64,000 nucleotides of DNA from NCBI RefSeq assembly GCF_000237925.1, contig NC_031497.1, positions 3,217,295 through 3,281,294 of the forward strand, written 5' to 3'. The stretch comes from Schistosoma mansoni (lineage: Eukaryota > Platyhelminthes > Trematoda > Strigeidida > Schistosomatidae). Below the pieces are notes generated by a model that worked only from the letters and a program-made list of their open reading frames with translations, did not search any database and had not been told where the DNA came from. How positions within the stretch are numbered: the stretch's first letter is position 1; each line of letters opens with the position of its first letter. This document shows positions 54,860 to 64,000 of this stretch, piece after piece. The translations under genes were made by a program, and so were the position numbers.

Positions 54860-56038
54860 ACATCAACATTAAGAAGTCAAACAACTTATTCAGATCCGAA
54901 TGTGTCCTTTCACACACTTTTTATTGAACCACTGAGACTTTCAGTACATTGTCCCATATGCATATCCCGAATTGAGTTCTACATATCAACTACGTCCTTG
55001 TCTAAAAGTGACTTAGGGGTCAAAGATTCAGCAGCGAAACTGACGAGTTATGGTCAAATTGGAGAGGACTAGTTTTCGATACAATCCTACGCTTATGTGC
55101 CAAGGAAAATCTGTAGCTCGGGTGGATGGCCTTGGTGGAGTTTTGTCACCTGGGCAACATGGTTTTGTTGAGGAGCTTTCATTGTTCTTCTGAACAACAT
55201 CACTACCACAAGATTCGGGTAGAAGTGAAGCATTTGAACTTCTCTACGTATGACTAACAGCTTACTCTGTCAACCTAAGTCCTAATTGTTGACCATCAAC
55301 TCTCTATTATTTGCCTCTTCACTTCGACTTTATCTCACACAAACCTGATATTACACTTGCACACGATTTTCCCGGTCAGTCGTTAAATTTGATTGACTTC
55401 GATGTTGTTCAATTGCTAACTACAAGAGGATTCTTTTCCCTTTCTTAGAAACTGGAACGATCAACGACTGAGATCAGTTAGATGGGATTACGTTCATATT
55501 CCAGATTCTAGCTAATATCTTAGTCAGTTTGACAGTTAAAATTGCATTGGTATAAACATTTGGCCGCTAACTGACGCATATACAGGCGAAGATGAAAGGG
55601 GTGTCTGTTTTGTCTAATGCAGTGTTCTTCGCAATACGGACGGTTGATTTCTTCATTGATATCGTCATAATATCTAGTACGTAATTTATGTATGGTACGA
55701 CGATCCGTTTTTTGGCTCCTATGTTTGATTTCATTTCTGCTGACGAAGTGGGCTTATGCTTCCTGATGAAGCTACTTGAGTAATGTCTCACATCAAATCG
55801 GCGCAAAAATACTGTGAAACAAATCGTTCTAAATTAGACGAAAGTCCATATATACGCTTGAGTAACCATTCTTTGAAAAATATTTTTTTCACCTTTTTGT
55901 GCCACAAATGTTCTGCGTGATGTTCCCACCTTCTTCGACAAAGTTTGTACGTCGTTGATTTATGTCATTTAGGTTTCATCCTCGTCTACACCTTCAGGTC
56001 AATATTACTGCTTTAAACCCCCCGGTAAACGGAATATG
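54860..56038. other. Spacer between two LTR elements, with dispersed repeat R
   Basis: 55100-55255 matches the reverse complement of 31190-31325 (dispersed repeat R). An open minus-strand frame at 55567-55806 has a faint retroelement flavour but no decisive motif. No host exon was recognised, though part of the NOC3-like gene's 5' end might be expected nearby. Confidence 0.45.
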
Positions 56039-56043
56039 AATCT

Positions 56044-56309
56044 TTCGTGCCTTAAAGTAACCCTCGTGCTATTGATAGAAGAAACCAGAGAAGTAGTGAA
56101 TAGGTCTTTATTTCGATCTTCGCGCAGTCACAGTGGAGCGTGGGATTATCTGTTCAGACAAACAAAGACTCTTAACATTCAATATAAGATAATAGGGAAT
56201 ATAACGCTTACAAAAAGTAAGGAAGTGAATGAATACTTGAACAATACTGTTTTAGCATATGCTTGGTTGTTTGGGGTCAACTCTTAACCAACCAACCTGA
56301 GCTGTTACA
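56044..56309 (-). repeat. 3' LTR of the young Ty3-like element
   Basis: 266 bp. On the minus strand it begins TGTAACAGCTCAGG. Practically identical to 60806-61071. Confidence 0.93.
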
Positions 56310-56632
56310 TTAGCTTCCCCCTAGAATCGACTTCCGTAGGAACGTCGGTTCGATTAACCTATCTATCGAAAACACCTTAGTTCTATTTCTCATCCCAAGG
56401 CGAAATTATCAACTCGCTCACTATTTGACTTACAATCAGTTACGACTAACGCTTTCAACGATAGTCCATGGATGTCTCTTCATTTACTAGCTTGTCATCT
56501 TATTTTGTAGCATGTGATCTTTTCTACAACTATCGCTGACGGTTTGCTGCGTGCTTTCAAGAGAAAGTGTGAGAATGTGGAATAAGAATATCTGAGGAAG
56601 TGCCGCGAGCGGGCTACCCAACACCATGTTGG

Positions 56633-56832
56633 NNNNNNNNNNNNNNNNNNNNNNNNNNNNNNNNNNNNNNNNNNNNNNNNNNNNNNNNNNNNNNNNNNNN
56701 NNNNNNNNNNNNNNNNNNNNNNNNNNNNNNNNNNNNNNNNNNNNNNNNNNNNNNNNNNNNNNNNNNNNNNNNNNNNNNNNNNNNNNNNNNNNNNNNNNNN
56801 NNNNNNNNNNNNNNNNNNNNNNNNNNNNNNNN
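56633..56832. other. Assembly gap (200 N)
   Basis: A fixed-length scaffold gap inside the young LTR element, downstream of its integrase region. Confidence 0.98.
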
Positions 56833-56839
56833 TGTTTCC

Positions 56840-58630
56840 ATGTTTTTCTATCACGAAATATTTAGATTTTCTTGAGACGACTTTGAAAGGACCTTTAAAT
56901 GGAGGACTGAGTGGTGCTTTTATTTTGTCACATCTTATCCAGACGTGCATGCAATTGCTTAGGTCTTTAGGTATATATACGGCGCGCGATTGTTCACGAG
57001 TATTAATCGGCTTAAGTTTAGACATGTGGTCCCGTAGTTGATCTACATAATTTTCTAGATTAAGTTTTTGACTGTTAGTATTAGGGTTAATAAATTCACC
57101 TGGTAGTCTCAGAGTTGTTCCGAAAACCAGTTCCGCAGCTGAACACTGTGCGTCAGTTTTGACAGATGTTCGTATTCCCAACATAACTAACGGTAGGAAT
57201 TCTGTCCACTGATTGGGATTTGAGTGAGATATAAGAGCGGTTTTTAGCTGACGGTGAAAACGTTCTACCATCCCATTAGCCTGAGGATGATATGCAGTGC
57301 AGCGTATCCTATTGGAGCCTAGAAGTTTAGCCAAGTTATTAAATAGTTCGGATTCGAATCGCGCTCCTCCATCCGTCGTTATCGTTATGGGTGTACCAAA
57401 AATGGTTACCCAGTTCTGCATGAAAACTTTGGCTACTGTTTCCGCTGTGATGTCCGCTATCGGGATGGCTATAGGGAATCTGGTAAATCGATCTATGCAT
57501 GTAAAAAGATAATTAAAACCGTTTGAACGTGGTAAAGGACCTACCAAGTCGATATGCACATGGGCAAAACGTGCATCTGGTTGCGAGAAAACACCTATGC
57601 GTGAATTTGTGTGACGATTTATCTTTGATTGTTGACATGCTGAACACTCTCTAACCCATTTGTGTACATCCTTCTGTAAATTCGGCCATATATATCTGGC
57701 ATTGATTGGTTTTTTTGAAGCTTTTGCGCCAGGATGAGACAAAGAATGAAAGTTATTATATATCAACTTTCGCATACTTTTGGGAACGAAAGGTCGCGGC
57801 ATTGCCTTGGTCGTGTCACAGTAGATTAGAATACCATCGACAGGTGATGGGAACTGTTTTAAATTAAGACTTGAATTGTTTGTTTTAAGCAGGTTTTGTA
57901 ATTCTAGATCCTGCTCTTGTTCGTTTCTCAACGTCTCGAAGTTTACTGTAGACTGCTGTAGCACGTTTATTTCTAGCCTAGATAAAGCATCTGCCGCCTG
58001 ATTGTCCTGACCTTTGACATGTCGGATATCGCTTGTGAACTGTGATATATAGTCAAGGTGTCGGACTTCTCGAGGTGAGTATTTATCAGCTCTCGCTTTT
58101 AGTGCATTCGTTAGTGGTTTGTGATCCGTAAAGACTATAAATTCCCTGCCTTCTAACATGTGTCGGAAGTGTTTAATGGTTAGGTAGATTGCAAGAAGTT
58201 CTCGCCCGAAGGTAGAATACCTTGTCTCTGCTGGAGCGAGTCTTTTTGAGAAGAAAGCAATTGGTTTCCATGCGTTTTTAACCAGTTGGTTAAGGGTACC
58301 GCCTACTGCTTTATCTGAAGCACCCACCATCAAAGCAAGTGGGGAATGAGAATTCGGATACATCAACGTAGTTGCTTGAGCTAATTTATCTTTAAGCTGT
58401 TTAATAGCTTCGACAGCGTCAGAAGACAGTTTGAATTCTTTTGGTTTTCCTTTTAGTGAATCTGTCAAAGGATGCATTAATTGTGCACAACCTGGTATGA
58501 ATCTGCGATAAAAGTTAATTAGACCTAAAAAACTTCTCAGTTGTGTTAGAGAACTAGGTATGGGGTATTGTTTAATGATGTCTACTTCTTTTTTGATCGG
58601 TTTGATCCCTTCTGGGCTTATTGTGTGACC
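56840..58630 (-). pseudogene. RNase H and integrase part of the young Ty3-like element
   Basis: Shows RNase H (FTDHKPLTNALKARADKYSP) and integrase (HVHIDLVGPLPRSNGFNYLF) blocks. The integrase C-terminal part runs into the assembly gap. A mobile-element fossil. Confidence 0.88.
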
Positions 58631-59760
58631 GAGAAATTCTAAAGTTTGAACACCGAAAACACACTTTGATGTATGTTTATTCCATGTTCATCCAGTCTTT
58701 TTAACACTGTTTTTAAATGCTGTTCGTGTGATTGCAAATCGGGGCTGGCAATTAACAAGTCGTCTATATACCCCTGCACAAATGGCATATCTCGAAGTAG
58801 ATTGTCTATGAATCTTTGAAATGTCTGTGCCGCATTTCTCAGGCCGAATGGCATGCGTATAAACTCGAATAAGCCAAAGGGTGTTGTAATAGCTGTCTTG
58901 GGGATATCTTCCTCAGCCACTGGGATATTGTGATATGCCCTGACTAAGTCAATTTTAGTGAATATGTTCATACCCTGTAAACCGTTTGTGAAATCTTGGA
59001 TATGCGGTATTGGGTACCTATCTGGTACGGTTTGACGGTTGAGGGCTCTGTAATCCCCGCACGGTCGCCAGTCACCTTCATTCTTCGTTGGGACCATATG
59101 CAAAGGGGATGCCCATTGACTATCAGAGGGACGGATAATACCCAGTTGTAGCATATAATCAAACTCGGCCCTAGCGATTTTGAGCTTGTCTGGTGCTAGT
59201 CTCCTGGGTTTTGCAAAAACCGGTGCACCTTCGGTTTTGATAGTGTGACTTACTTTTAGTTTGTCTTTAGAAGGCTGTGGGTTTGGTTTAGTTAAGTTTG
59301 GAAATTCCGCGAGTATATCTTGGAATTTCGCTGTTGTTACTGGAGGAGTTTGAATCAAGTTAAGAGAGCTGATGTGACTTTCTTTGCCTTTTGTGTAATA
59401 CGAAGTTTCTTTTAGTGTTAATCGCCGTTTCTTGGTGTCAACTAGAAATTCGTATCTCTCTAGAAAGTCCATCCCCAGTATTGCCAGATCTAAGTCGGCT
59501 ACCGTGAAAACCCAAGGGAATTGCCTCCTCAACCCCAAATCTAGGGTTAAGTTTTTCTGCCCAAATGTCGCAATTTTAGTTTTATTTGCAGCTTGAAGTG
59601 TAATTGATGATGTTTCTCGACTAATCTCAGTTTTATTTTGAGGGATGATGCTAAGGGCAGCGCCAGTATCCACCAAGAAATTCAAGCCAGAGTTTCTGTC
59701 CCTAACATAAAACAAGCAACTGTTTAGGCGCCCCTCCTCAGTCGTCGCGACCTGGGGAGG
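58631..59760 (-). pseudogene. Protease/reverse transcriptase part of the young Ty3-like element
   Basis: A protease DTGAALSI block is followed by RT with the fingers and palm ([20 protein letters not shown], then YIDDLL). A mobile-element fossil of recent age. Confidence 0.9.
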
Positions 59761-60608
59761 GGTTACTCGTTTCCCGCTGTCTTAGAATTATGCTTAGGCC
59801 AGGCGCATGGTTGCATGCACTTGGTTGAGTTGACACCAAACTTCCAGTGGTACCAACAAAACTGCCCAGGTTGTCTGGACATTTGTGACCTGTTTTGTGA
59901 CTTGGATCGTGGTCGTTGTGGTGACCTGCTCCTGTTTCTATGACCCATTTGCATTCTGGTGACAGCCTCAGTGAGACTCTTAACACTCGCAATGAGTCCT
60001 TCTATGACGGGGTCTTTTGCTGATTCTACATTTTATGTGTGATTTATTGTGCCTGGTCCAGTTGGAGGACCTCTCTCCATTATTCTATCGGCTATACGCG
60101 CTAAATGAGATAATGAGGTTTCAGGATCTTGTGCATCCAAACAGTGTTGGACGTAGCATGGGAGAGCTTGTATCCATCCTTGTTTTAGGACTGCTTCACC
60201 CACTGTGTTATCACCCATTAACACTTGGAGGTGACGCAAAAACTGTGACGGCGACCGATCACCTAGTGTTTCACCTTGAAAAAGTCTTTGGATTCTTTGA
60301 CTATCTGATAATGATAAACGGTTCATTATCTCTCGTCTTAAGATGGTGTATGGTTGTGGTGATGGTGGATCTAAAATCAAGTCACGGACTTCTTTGGCGA
60401 CTGAAGGAGGAAGGATAGAACACAAGTCTCTATAGTGAATCCCTTCAGATTTGATATTGTGTCTCGTGAAATAATGCTCTAGTTGAGCAAACCACAACTC
60501 AGGATCACTACGATCAAATTCTGGAAGTCGGGATTTCGTAGTCATAACAGTGTCTATCTCCACTGGTGACAAATCCTCCAGATTATGGGTTTCTATTGAG
60601 TCTGACAT
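59761..60608 (-). pseudogene. Gag part of the young Ty3-like element
   Basis: A capsid-type region (PELWFAQLEHYFTRHNI) followed by a basic, Cys/His-containing nucleocapsid-like stretch. Confidence 0.8.
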
Positions 60609-60805
60609 GAGGTATGTGACAAATATAGCAATAAAGTTAGCACGAAAAATGGTTACTATAACACGAATAACTTAAGATAATACGGAATAAACTAGTTATA
60701 TACTCAACTTAGTTTACGGATAATCAGGTCTACTTTTACGCTTAAGTAAAAAAAAATTAATAACAGAAATGAGGTTAAATTTGTGTTCAAAAAGGGCTCA
60801 CTACT

Positions 60806-61071
60806 TTCGTGCCTTAAGGTAACCCTCGTGCTATTGATAGAAGAAACCAGAGAAGTAGTGAATAGGTCTTTATTTCGATCTTCGCGCAGTCACAGTGGAG
60901 CGTGGGATTATCTGTTCAGACAAACAAAGACTCTTAACATTCAATATAAGATAATAGGGAATATAACGCTTACAAAAAGTAAGGAAGTGAATGAATACTT
61001 GAACAATACTGTTTTAGCATATGCTTGGTTGTTTGGGGTCAACTCTTAACCAACCAACCTGAGCTGTTACA
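60806..61071 (-). repeat. 5' LTR of the young Ty3-like element
   Basis: 266 bp; partner of 56044-56309; flanked outside by AATCT. Confidence 0.93.
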
Positions 61072-61173
61072 AATCTTTTAAATCAAGTGAAGAGGAATGC
61101 AACGAACATGGATTCGAGGCTAACACAAATCCGTATGACAGTCTACATTCCTAATTTAAACCGTTCTATTTAG

Positions 61174-61218
61174 GTTGCAGAAGAACAAGAGGTGGCTTGG
61201 CCATCTAATACATTTGAG
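61174..61218 (+). CDS. Possible short exon upstream of the NOC3-like exons
   Basis: A TTCTATTTAG acceptor and GAG|GTAACC donor enclose 45 nt encoding VAEEQEVAWPSNTFE. It lies about 100 bp after the young LTR element. It could be a small N-terminal exon of the NOC3-like gene, or chance. Confidence 0.35.
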
Positions 61219-61644
61219 GTAACCACAATAAAATATTCCTGCTTGAAGTTTTTCATTCCAACCCACGAGGTCATTCTCCGAAGTCTACTCGTCATAGGGC
61301 GGAACTAAAGAGTGATCGCATATGTCTGAAATACAAAGCTATGCGATTTCTAACACCATCTTAGTCAATGTGATCACAGGCCCATCAGTAGCGTACCTAA
61401 AGAGTAAAGTAGACAATCACGCATTTATTGCGGGTAGCCCCACTTCTCTCGGAATAGCGGTTGAGTGTATACATCCGTAAAGATACTCATCATTTCTGCA
61501 TCATGTCTCTTGATGTCTTCTGTTTCCTTAGTGTGTTTACACTTTATCCTATTTATTTCGTCCACAGCCATTTGAACAATTTGAACCGTCTGAACCTCTA
61601 GAGGCATAATTAAATTTTGAAGGTCGTGCTTGGCATGACTGCAG
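61219..61644. other. Probable intron
   Basis: No exon is recognised on the plus strand. A 60-codon minus-strand frame (61425-61607) with a coding-like composition crosses it but has no family match. Confidence 0.35.
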
Positions 61645-61757
61645 GCAGTAAGTTGTCAGGTGTACAGCAGCTGTTATCAACGAGGAGCGTCATATCAGAT
61701 ATTAAGCACTCGATCGCTATCAAATGTGAGAACATTCTGAAATCTCCGGAGGAAAAT
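61645..61757 (+). CDS. NOC3-like exon a
   Basis: Encodes QQLLSTRSVISDIKHSIAIK, then CENILKSPEEN. It corresponds to the 'ELL..R, IAALASAILSDPE' block of human NOC3L. The 5' boundary is uncertain (AG at 61644 or 61667). The donor AAAAT|GTAACA is followed by a 31-nt intron. Confidence 0.7.
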
Positions 61758-63867
61758 GTAACATGTATATTCTCATTTTTCCCTCAAGATTCACTCACTT
61801 AGAGACATTATAAAGACTTTTGAGTCTGAACATTTCCGAAAATTCAGACAAATTAGGGCTTTAGTTATTGCTTCTTTGTGTGTCGTCTTCAAGGACGTGC
61901 TGCCTGCTTACCGCATACGACTTGCGACTGAGAAAGAAAAGACTCAACCGGTAACTAAATGCACAACGACTATGTTTTTCTGCAGACTAAAAAAGAAACC
62001 AGGAAAATATGGCATTTTGAGGAACACCTACTTTTAAACTACCGGAAGTATACTGAATTGCTCAGAGTTATCCTAAAAGGTATTCTCTTTAAATACAATT
62101 ATTTCCAGACAAGTGTTTGGACATGAAGTCTCCTCGTTTGAAAATATACTCAAAATTGGATTGGAATGAAGTAGTCTTGCAACATTTTTAGTGACGTTTT
62201 GCAGGACGAAAAGCTAGCTGCCATAAGGTGTGTCTGTCAGCTCTTAGAAAATCATCCAGACTTCAACTACAGCAAAGAGTTAATAGAAGTCTTACCCCAA
62301 TACCTCAACATTTCAAAGACACAGGTGATAATCGAAACGTTATTTGATTATTTACAGGTCTCCTCAGTGATAATAACGACTCTGAATAACATATTTGAAA
62401 ACGATACTGATCGAGACGTTACTTTAACGGTACCGATTAATTTTTTCTGTTGACTTTAAAAGATCTGCCGTACCATTCACCGCTTTTGTCGGTCAAAGTC
62501 TTACAAAGTCGGAGTCCCAGTCATCAGCGCTTTGTCTTGTGTCTCTATCACAGAGGTCGAACGCCATGAAAAGGAGGGAAAGCCCTAGCTCGATAGGCGT
62601 CTACGTTCACGGCGTGAAAGAAAGGTTAGTGCCTGACATTTTTCATTGTTACAAAAACATCAGTTTTTCATTGTTAGCCTCAGTAATTCAGCGTAACTGT
62701 TAAATTAAGTACACGGTGAGTACTAAAATAATCACATCAAACAATCCACTACATTTTTAGTAAAAATAACATGGTAATATACCTGTCAAGTACATATTTA
62801 TATGTTCAGTTTTCAGCCACACGTAGATCTAGTGTCACAAATCGACTTCTAAAGCCCAACTGGATGGGGCCTCATCAAGTGAGGCAACTCGAAATAATTC
62901 TGACCAGTGGTTTGAGAACTTGGGTGATGTATGCAAGTCAGTGTCAGTAGCGTAAATCCATTCATCCCTTATTTTCTTCGAGATCTTGATTTGTAATGGT
63001 TATTTTTAAAATCATTGATTACATCGTTTTTGTACAACATCGAATAAAGCCCTTTCGCTATCATCGATACAATCATTTTGGCTCCTATAATTTTCATGTT
63101 AATTTCTTCCCGCTATACCAATACGATAAGTTAGATCAATGAACGTACTAGTTCTTACCTTTTTGATGACTGACTGGTGTGGACAGAAGAGCAAAAATAT
63201 ATATTAATAACAACACCTATTTGTATTTCCCTTTATGTATCTGCTTATTGGTTTATATCAACCCCCAAAAATTGGTGATACAGTATTACTTGCCTTAAGT
63301 TTCTTCATGTATCCTTACATTGTGTTTGACTCCTTGTTAATTAACCAGACTAAATGAAGAGATATACAGGAAATATGATTTGTATACCCTACAACACTAG
63401 TGGATATCCGGTCGCTTTCTTTTTCGTTTACTTATTGATACTGTAAACAAATTAGTCGCAACCAAAACTGGTTACTTGCTTTGTAAATAGTTTTCTAAAA
63501 ATACTGTTTCACAGATCATTTTCATTCCTTAGGAGTCCAAAATGGAGCGCAAACTTCAGAAGGAAATGGCTGAAACCCAGTCCCTTCAAACAAGAGAAAA
63601 ACGTTTGAAGATGGTAAATGTGATTTCCTTCATGATATTATTTTCCAATGATAGAACACCTTAGTTATGAATGAAATATTGTTTGTTTTCTTCAAAATTT
63701 TGAAAACGACTTCTGACTCTGAACTTTTGTCTGCTATCTTCAAAGGATTATCTAAGTAATTTCTTTTTAACTTAGTATATTCACCACTTTTCAGATATGC
63801 CAAGTTAATAAACACAGAGTATGTAGACAATCTTATGTCTGTTTTAAATAGAATGGTAGCAAAAAAG
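61645..63867 (+). CDS. Nucleolar complex protein 3 homologue (NOC3/NOC3L), partial, with very short introns
   Basis: At least ten exons follow each other closely: 61645-61757, 61789-61950, 61986-62079, 62109-62170, 62205-62324, 62358-62429, 62463-62555, about 62589-62613, 63532-63613, 63655-63755, 63796-63867. They spell the conserved core of NOC3: ENILKSPEEN, then VVFKDVLPAYRIRLATEKEK, RKIWHFEEHLLLNYRKY, CVCQLLENHPDFNY, KMERKLQKE-like MERKLQKEMAE, FVFFKILKTT and YAKLINTEYVDNLMSVL. NOC3 pairs with NOC2 in pre-60S ribosome assembly in the nucleolus and also has a replication-initiation role in yeast. The N-terminus is missing or unresolved, and the C-terminal NOC domain continues beyond 64000. 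Some boundaries near 62556-63533 are uncertain. Confidence 0.88.
61789..61950 (+). CDS. NOC3-like exon b
   Basis: 54 codons, phase 0 to 0: IHSLRDIIKTFESEHFRKFR, then RALVIASLCVVFKDVLPAYR and IRLATEKEKTQP. The 'FKDVLPAYRIR' block is diagnostic of NOC3. Its donor opens a 35-nt intron. Confidence 0.93.
61986..62079 (+). CDS. NOC3-like exon c
   Basis: Encodes TKKETRKIWHFEEHLLLNYR, then KYTELLRVILK. It matches '[24 protein letters not shown]'. Ends in phase 1 before a 29-nt intron. Confidence 0.9.
62109..62170 (+). CDS. NOC3-like exon d
   Basis: Completes a split codon to D and encodes KCLDMKSPRLKIYSKLDWNE, ending in phase 0 before a 34-nt intron. Confidence 0.82.
62205..62324 (+). CDS. NOC3-like exon e
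   Basis: 40 codons: DEKLAAIRCVCQLLENHPDF, then NYSKELIEVLPQYLNISKTQ. It matches '[20 protein letters not shown]'. It is followed by a candidate 33-nt intron that has no stop in frame. Confidence 0.9.
62358..62429 (+). CDS. NOC3-like exon f
   Basis: 24 codons, VSSVIITTLNNIFENDTDRD then VTLT, between two 33-nt introns. Compare 'CCEAVKKLFKQDKLGQASL'. Confidence 0.72.
62463..62613 (+). CDS. NOC3-like exon g (possibly two exons)
   Basis: ICRTIHRFCRSKSYKVGVPV then ISALSCVSITE matches 'VIKVISGFVKGRNYEVRPEM' with 'LRIKE'. An in-frame TAG at 62586-62588 is removed if 62556-62588 (33 nt, GT...AG) is an intron. The following codons LDRRLRSR then join the next exon. The end at 62613 or 62624 is uncertain. 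Confidence 0.6.
62625..63531. other. NOC3-like intron, nothing recognised
   Basis: The only long intron in the visible part, about 0.9 kb, AT-rich, no coding signal. Confidence 0.45.
63532..63613 (+). CDS. NOC3-like exon h
   Basis: Encodes MERKLQKEMAETQSLQTREK then RLKM, a charged coiled-coil-like stretch. It matches '[21 protein letters not shown]' of human NOC3L. The acceptor is TTAG at about 63530-63533. Followed by a 41-nt intron. Confidence 0.88.
63655..63755 (+). CDS. NOC3-like exon i
   Basis: Encodes NTLVMNEILFVFFKILKTTS then DSELLSAIFKGLSK, matching 'LNIVFLTYFRILKKAQRSPL' and 'LLPAVLEGLAKF'. Phase 0 entry, phase 2 exit, then a 40-nt intron. Confidence 0.92.
63796..63867 (+). CDS. 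NOC3-like exon j
   Basis: Encodes YAKLINTEYVDNLMSVLNRM then VAKK, matching '[20 protein letters not shown]'. The donor AAAAAAG|GTAAGT starts an intron that leaves the window. Confidence 0.92.
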
Positions 63868-64000
63868 GTAAGTACTTTCTTTTTGTTATTAGACATTAAT
63901 TTCAAATTGTGTGTAAAACATGTAAGTAATGAAACAGCTTTGGTTAGCTTAGTGTGGCAACATATTTTTGTTCGTCTACTGATCATGCTTATTAAGTCAA

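Larger units (their letters stand above)
56044..61071 (-). mobile_element. Ty3/gypsy-like LTR retrotransposon, young copy
   Basis: A fossil element on the minus strand with 266-bp LTRs at 56044-56309 and 60806-61071. The LTRs differ by about one base as I read them. The 5-bp target duplication AATCT lies at 56039-56043 and 61072-61076. Order from the right: gag (about 60033-60608), protease and RT (58639-59715), RNase H and integrase (to about 56840). It is close to full length but broken at a few places and holds a 200-N gap. A polypurine tract lies just inside the 3' LTR at about 56310-56325. It inserted recently in the interval upstream of the NOC3-like exons. Confidence 0.93.

Noticed and set aside
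55567-55806. 79-codon minus-strand frame as a host gene
   Set aside because: No start context, splice support or family motif; a weak resemblance to retroelement sequence is not enough to call either way.
63630-63986. 118-codon minus-strand frame
   Set aside because: It overlaps NOC3-like exons i and j, which match the family on the plus strand with correct splice phases; the minus frame is a shadow.
1-64000. CRISPR arrays, bacterial operons, rRNA genes
   Set aside because: No regularly spaced direct repeats with unique spacers, no operon-like coding density and no rRNA signature; the sequence is clearly eukaryotic.

Overview
The window looks like nuclear DNA of a blood fluke, genus Schistosoma. 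The evidence is AT-rich sequence, genes broken into small exons by long and very short introns, tRNA-derived SINEs carrying hammerhead ribozymes (the Sm-alpha type), Penelope-like elements, RTE/CR1-type LINE remnants and Ty3-like LTR elements. Two runs of exactly 200 N (21216-21415 and 56633-56832) are scaffold gaps. Species cannot be fixed from sequence alone.

Three host genes can be supported. (1) On the + strand, nine exons from 2383 to 31016 encode the PDZ domain, linker and catalytic domain of a PTPN3/PTPN4-type (FERM-PDZ-PTP) tyrosine phosphatase. Its 5' part lies upstream of the window and its last exon was not found. (2) On the - strand, 49712 down to 41321 holds a gene with a RUN domain, a PDZ-like segment and a C-terminal PTB/PID domain. 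Its terminal exon and stop are visible. One internal junction is unresolved and the name is unknown to me. (3) On the + strand, from about 61645 to the right edge, lies a nucleolar complex protein 3 (NOC3/NOC3L) gene split by introns of about 29-51 nt; it continues past the window.

The rest is introns and intergenic DNA filled with mobile elements. The phosphatase introns hold three Penelope-like fragments, hammerhead SINEs (many in head-to-head, palindromic pairs), a second SINE family, two solo LTRs and a LINE tail. The interval 31.0-41.3 kb between genes 1 and 2 holds SINEs, a ~0.5-kb repeat and a LINE fragment. Between the divergent genes 2 and 3 sit two Ty3-like LTR elements, both on the - strand: an old one (49917-54859) and a young one (56044-61071) with almost identical LTRs and an AATCT target duplication.

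The most interesting signals are RNA-level. Hammerhead ribozymes in the Penelope-like termini show compensatory changes in two helices between copies. Intact hammerhead cores also occur in SINEs, and double-hammerhead palindromic units recur at least six times. The chain of near-identical tiny introns in the NOC3 gene is also notable.
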